This document shows, piece by piece, positions 34,581 through 36,101 of a stretch of 36,101 nucleotides of DNA. The notes under the pieces were generated by a model. That model was not told the DNA's origin. It made no database searches and worked only from the letters and a program-made list of their open reading frames with translations. The first letter of the stretch is position 1. The number at the start of each line of letters is the position of its first letter. The stretch is from contig JAKJDL010000001.1 in NCBI GenBank assembly GCA_022705945.1, positions 127,481 through 163,581 on the forward strand, written 5' to 3'. A program made the position numbers and the translations under genes. This DNA comes from Candidatus Omnitrophota bacterium (GTDB lineage Bacteria; Omnitrophota; Omnitrophia; Omnitrophales; Aquincolibacteriaceae).

Positions 34581-36101
34581 ATGAGCGTTGAAGAAGTTAA
34601 AAAGAGTTCATCCGTTGGCGCTGCTGCGCCAGGTCAAGGCATAGAGATCGGGCGATATTTCACACGTCCGGGAGTCAACCCGCTTGATGAGGTTAAGTAT
34701 TCGAAGCGAACTTCCGTGATCACAAATCCGGACGGTTCCGTGGTTTTTAAGATGGACAACGCCGAAATCCCCGAGAGCTGGAGCCAGCTTGCGACCGATA
34801 TTGTTGTTTCAAAATATTTCCGGAAAGCAGGGGTTCCCCTTTCGGAATCAAAGACGGGGAGCGAAACCAGCGTCCGCCAACTCGTCGGGAGAGTGGCGCG
34901 TTCGATCCGCCTTGCGGGCGAGCGGCTCGGGAATTATTTCAAAACCTCCGGGGATGCCCAAGCCTTCGAAGATGAGTTGCTTCATCTTCTTGTAGAACAA
35001 AAATGCGCTTTCAACTCCCCCGTCTGGTTCAACTGCGGGCTGGATCTCTACGGTATCAAAGGAAGCGGCGGCAACTGGTATTGGGATTTCGCAACGGACA
35101 CGATGCGCGAGACCACAGACGCTTATTCCCACCCCCAGTGCTCAGCCTGTTTTATCCAGTCCGTTGAGGATGACCTGATGTCGATCTTCGATTTGATTAA
35201 AAATGAAGCGCGTCTTTTTAAATACGGCTCGGGCACCGGCACCAACTTCTCCAAAATCCGAGGACGCATGGAAAAACTCTCGGGCGGAGGCACTTCTTCG
35301 GGATTGATGTCGTTCCTGGAAGTCCTTGACCGGGGCGCAGGCGCCACCAAATCCGGAGGAACAACCCGGCGGGCGGCCAAAATGGTTTGTCTCGACATGG
35401 ATCATCCCGAGATTGTCGATTTTATCAACTGGAAGGTCCGGGAGGAACGGAAAGTCGCGGCATTGATCGCAGCCGGCTATTCCTCCGATTTTAACGGGGA
35501 AGCCTACAAGACTGTCGGCGGACAGAACGCCAATAATTCGGTACGTATCTCGGACGATTTTATGAAAGCCTATTTGAATGACGGCAAATGGCAGACCATC
35601 TGCCGCACCACGGGAGAAGTCTGCGAGACTTTCGACGCACGGCATCTGATGCGTCAGATCTCGTTTGCCGCGTGGGCCTGTGCGGATCCGGGCGTTCAGT
35701 TTGATACCACAATCAACGACTGGCACACCTGCGCCAACACGGACAAGATACGCGCTTCGAATCCGTGTTCGGAGTTCATGTTTCTGGATAACACGGCCTG
35801 CAACTTGTCCTCCATCAATGTGATGAAATACTTGAATGAGGACGGTTCTTTCAATATTGAAGCGTTCCGCCACACGATCCGGATCTTCACGATCGCCATG
35901 GAGATCATCGTCGATCACGCATCCTATCCGACCAAGGTCATCGCGCAAAACAGTCATCTTTACCGCCCTCTCGGATTGGGTTACGCGAACCTCGGAACCC
36001 TTCTCATGGTAAACGGCATTCCTTATGACAGTCCAAAAGCGTTCGCAATCTGCTCCGCGCTTACCGCGATCATGACAGGGCACGCCTACAAAACCTCCGC
36101 C
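34581..36101 (+). CDS. nrdJ: Adenosylcobalamin-dependent (class II) ribonucleotide reductase, N-terminal part
   Basis: The first 507 codons of a large class II enzyme, which reduces ribonucleotides to deoxyribonucleotides using a cobalamin-generated thiyl radical. The N-terminal region has CAFNSPVWFNCG, HPQCSACFIQSVEDDLMSIF, FKYGSGTGTNFSKIRG and GGTTRRAAKMVCLD. The active-site set NPCSE (Asn394, Cys396, Glu398) is intact, followed by NTACNLSSINVMKYL and YRPLGLGYANLGTLL. The C-terminal part is cut by the window edge. GGAGG lies 9 bases before the ATG. NrdR-like boxes lie upstream. It needs coenzyme B12, for which no synthesis gene is in the window. Confidence 0.95.
   Translation, partial: MSVEEVKKSSSVGAAAPGQGIEIGRYFTRPGVNPLDEVKYSKRTSVITNPDGSVVFKMDNAEIPESWSQLATDIVVSKYFRKAGVPLSESKTGSETSVRQLVGRVARSIRLAGERLGNYFKTSGDAQAFEDELLHLLVEQKCAFNSPVWFNCGLDLYGIKGSGGNWYWDFATDTMRETTDAYSHPQCSACFIQSVEDDLMSIFDLIKNEARLFKYGSGTGTNFSKIRGRMEKLSGGGTSSGLMSFLEVLDRGAGATKSGGTTRRAAKMVCLDMDHPEIVDFINWKVREERKVAALIAAGYSSDFNGEAYKTVGGQNANNSVRISDDFMKAYLNDGKWQTICRTTGEVCETFDARHLMRQISFAAWACADPGVQFDTTINDWHTCANTDKIRASNPCSEFMFLDNTACNLSSINVMKYLNEDGSFNIEAFRHTIRIFTIAMEIIVDHASYPTKVIAQNSHLYRPLGLGYANLGTLLMVNGIPYDSPKAFAICSALTAIMTGHAYKTSA

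Noticed and set aside
34304-34591. 95-codon plus-strand frame across the nrdJ leader
   Set aside because: It covers both NrdR boxes, has no ribosome site, and its composition looks random.

Overview
The window looks like a Gram-negative, uncultured-type bacterium of moderate-to-high GC, judged by eye. An AsmA-family protein, several lipoproteins with lipoboxes, a very long secreted beta-strand-repeat protein of autotransporter style and type IV pilin-like proteins all point to a two-membrane cell envelope. A DUF11 protein, two GroELs and a class II ribonucleotide reductase would fit a candidate-phylum lineage such as Omnitrophota or another PVC-like group. That placement is a guess, because no rRNA or tRNA is present to support it.

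Layout. Positions 1-9200 are read on the minus strand and are dominated by envelope genes: the N-terminal ~1,200 residues of a PATR-repeat surface protein, a NAPE-PLD/UlaG-like metallo-hydrolase, a DUF11 protein, a YbjQ-like lipoprotein, a CYTH protein, an AsmA-family protein and a membrane-anchored dual-specificity phosphatase. An AT-rich block (9540-9797) then carries the promoter of a three-gene plus-strand operon of prepilin-like proteins (9798-11952), closed by a terminator. From 23450 down to 12078 lies a long minus-strand run: glgA, an FTCD_C/FchA-type folate enzyme, folD, panB, a pseudo-receiver/GGDEF/MshEN signalling protein, several small proteins (FxLYD-like, a 52-residue ORF, KTSC, two secreted proteins), a protoporphyrinogen oxidase, a LURP-one/scramblase-like protein, TrpB2 and a lipoprotein. 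A plus-strand glycosyltransferase and a minus-strand RNase D follow. The plus-strand set tsaB, alr, birA, coaX comes next, then the chaperonin locus groEL-groES-groEL2, a minus-strand NapH-like iron-sulfur membrane protein, and the start of nrdJ at the right edge.

How the genes work together. FchA-like enzyme, FolD and PanB form a plausible one-carbon line: methenyl-THF made or consumed by the FTCD_C protein, interconverted with methylene-THF by FolD, and methylene-THF used by PanB for pantothenate. CoaX acts further along the same CoA route. The FolD here has lost all three residues usually held catalytic (Lys54 to Gln, Gln98 to Ser, Asp121 to Glu), which suggests that the cyclohydrolase step has moved to its FTCD_C neighbour. 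panB overlaps the GGDEF/MshEN gene by one base.

Regulation visible in the sequence: a near-perfect CIRCE element (HrcA operator) before groEL, a tandem pair of NrdR-like boxes before nrdJ, clear sigma-70-type promoters for the surface protein, the DUF11 gene and the pilin operon, several strong terminators, and a recurrent arrangement in which a -10 hexamer sits so close to the start codon that the mRNA should be leaderless or nearly so (glycosyltransferase, RNase D, and probably glgA and tsaB).
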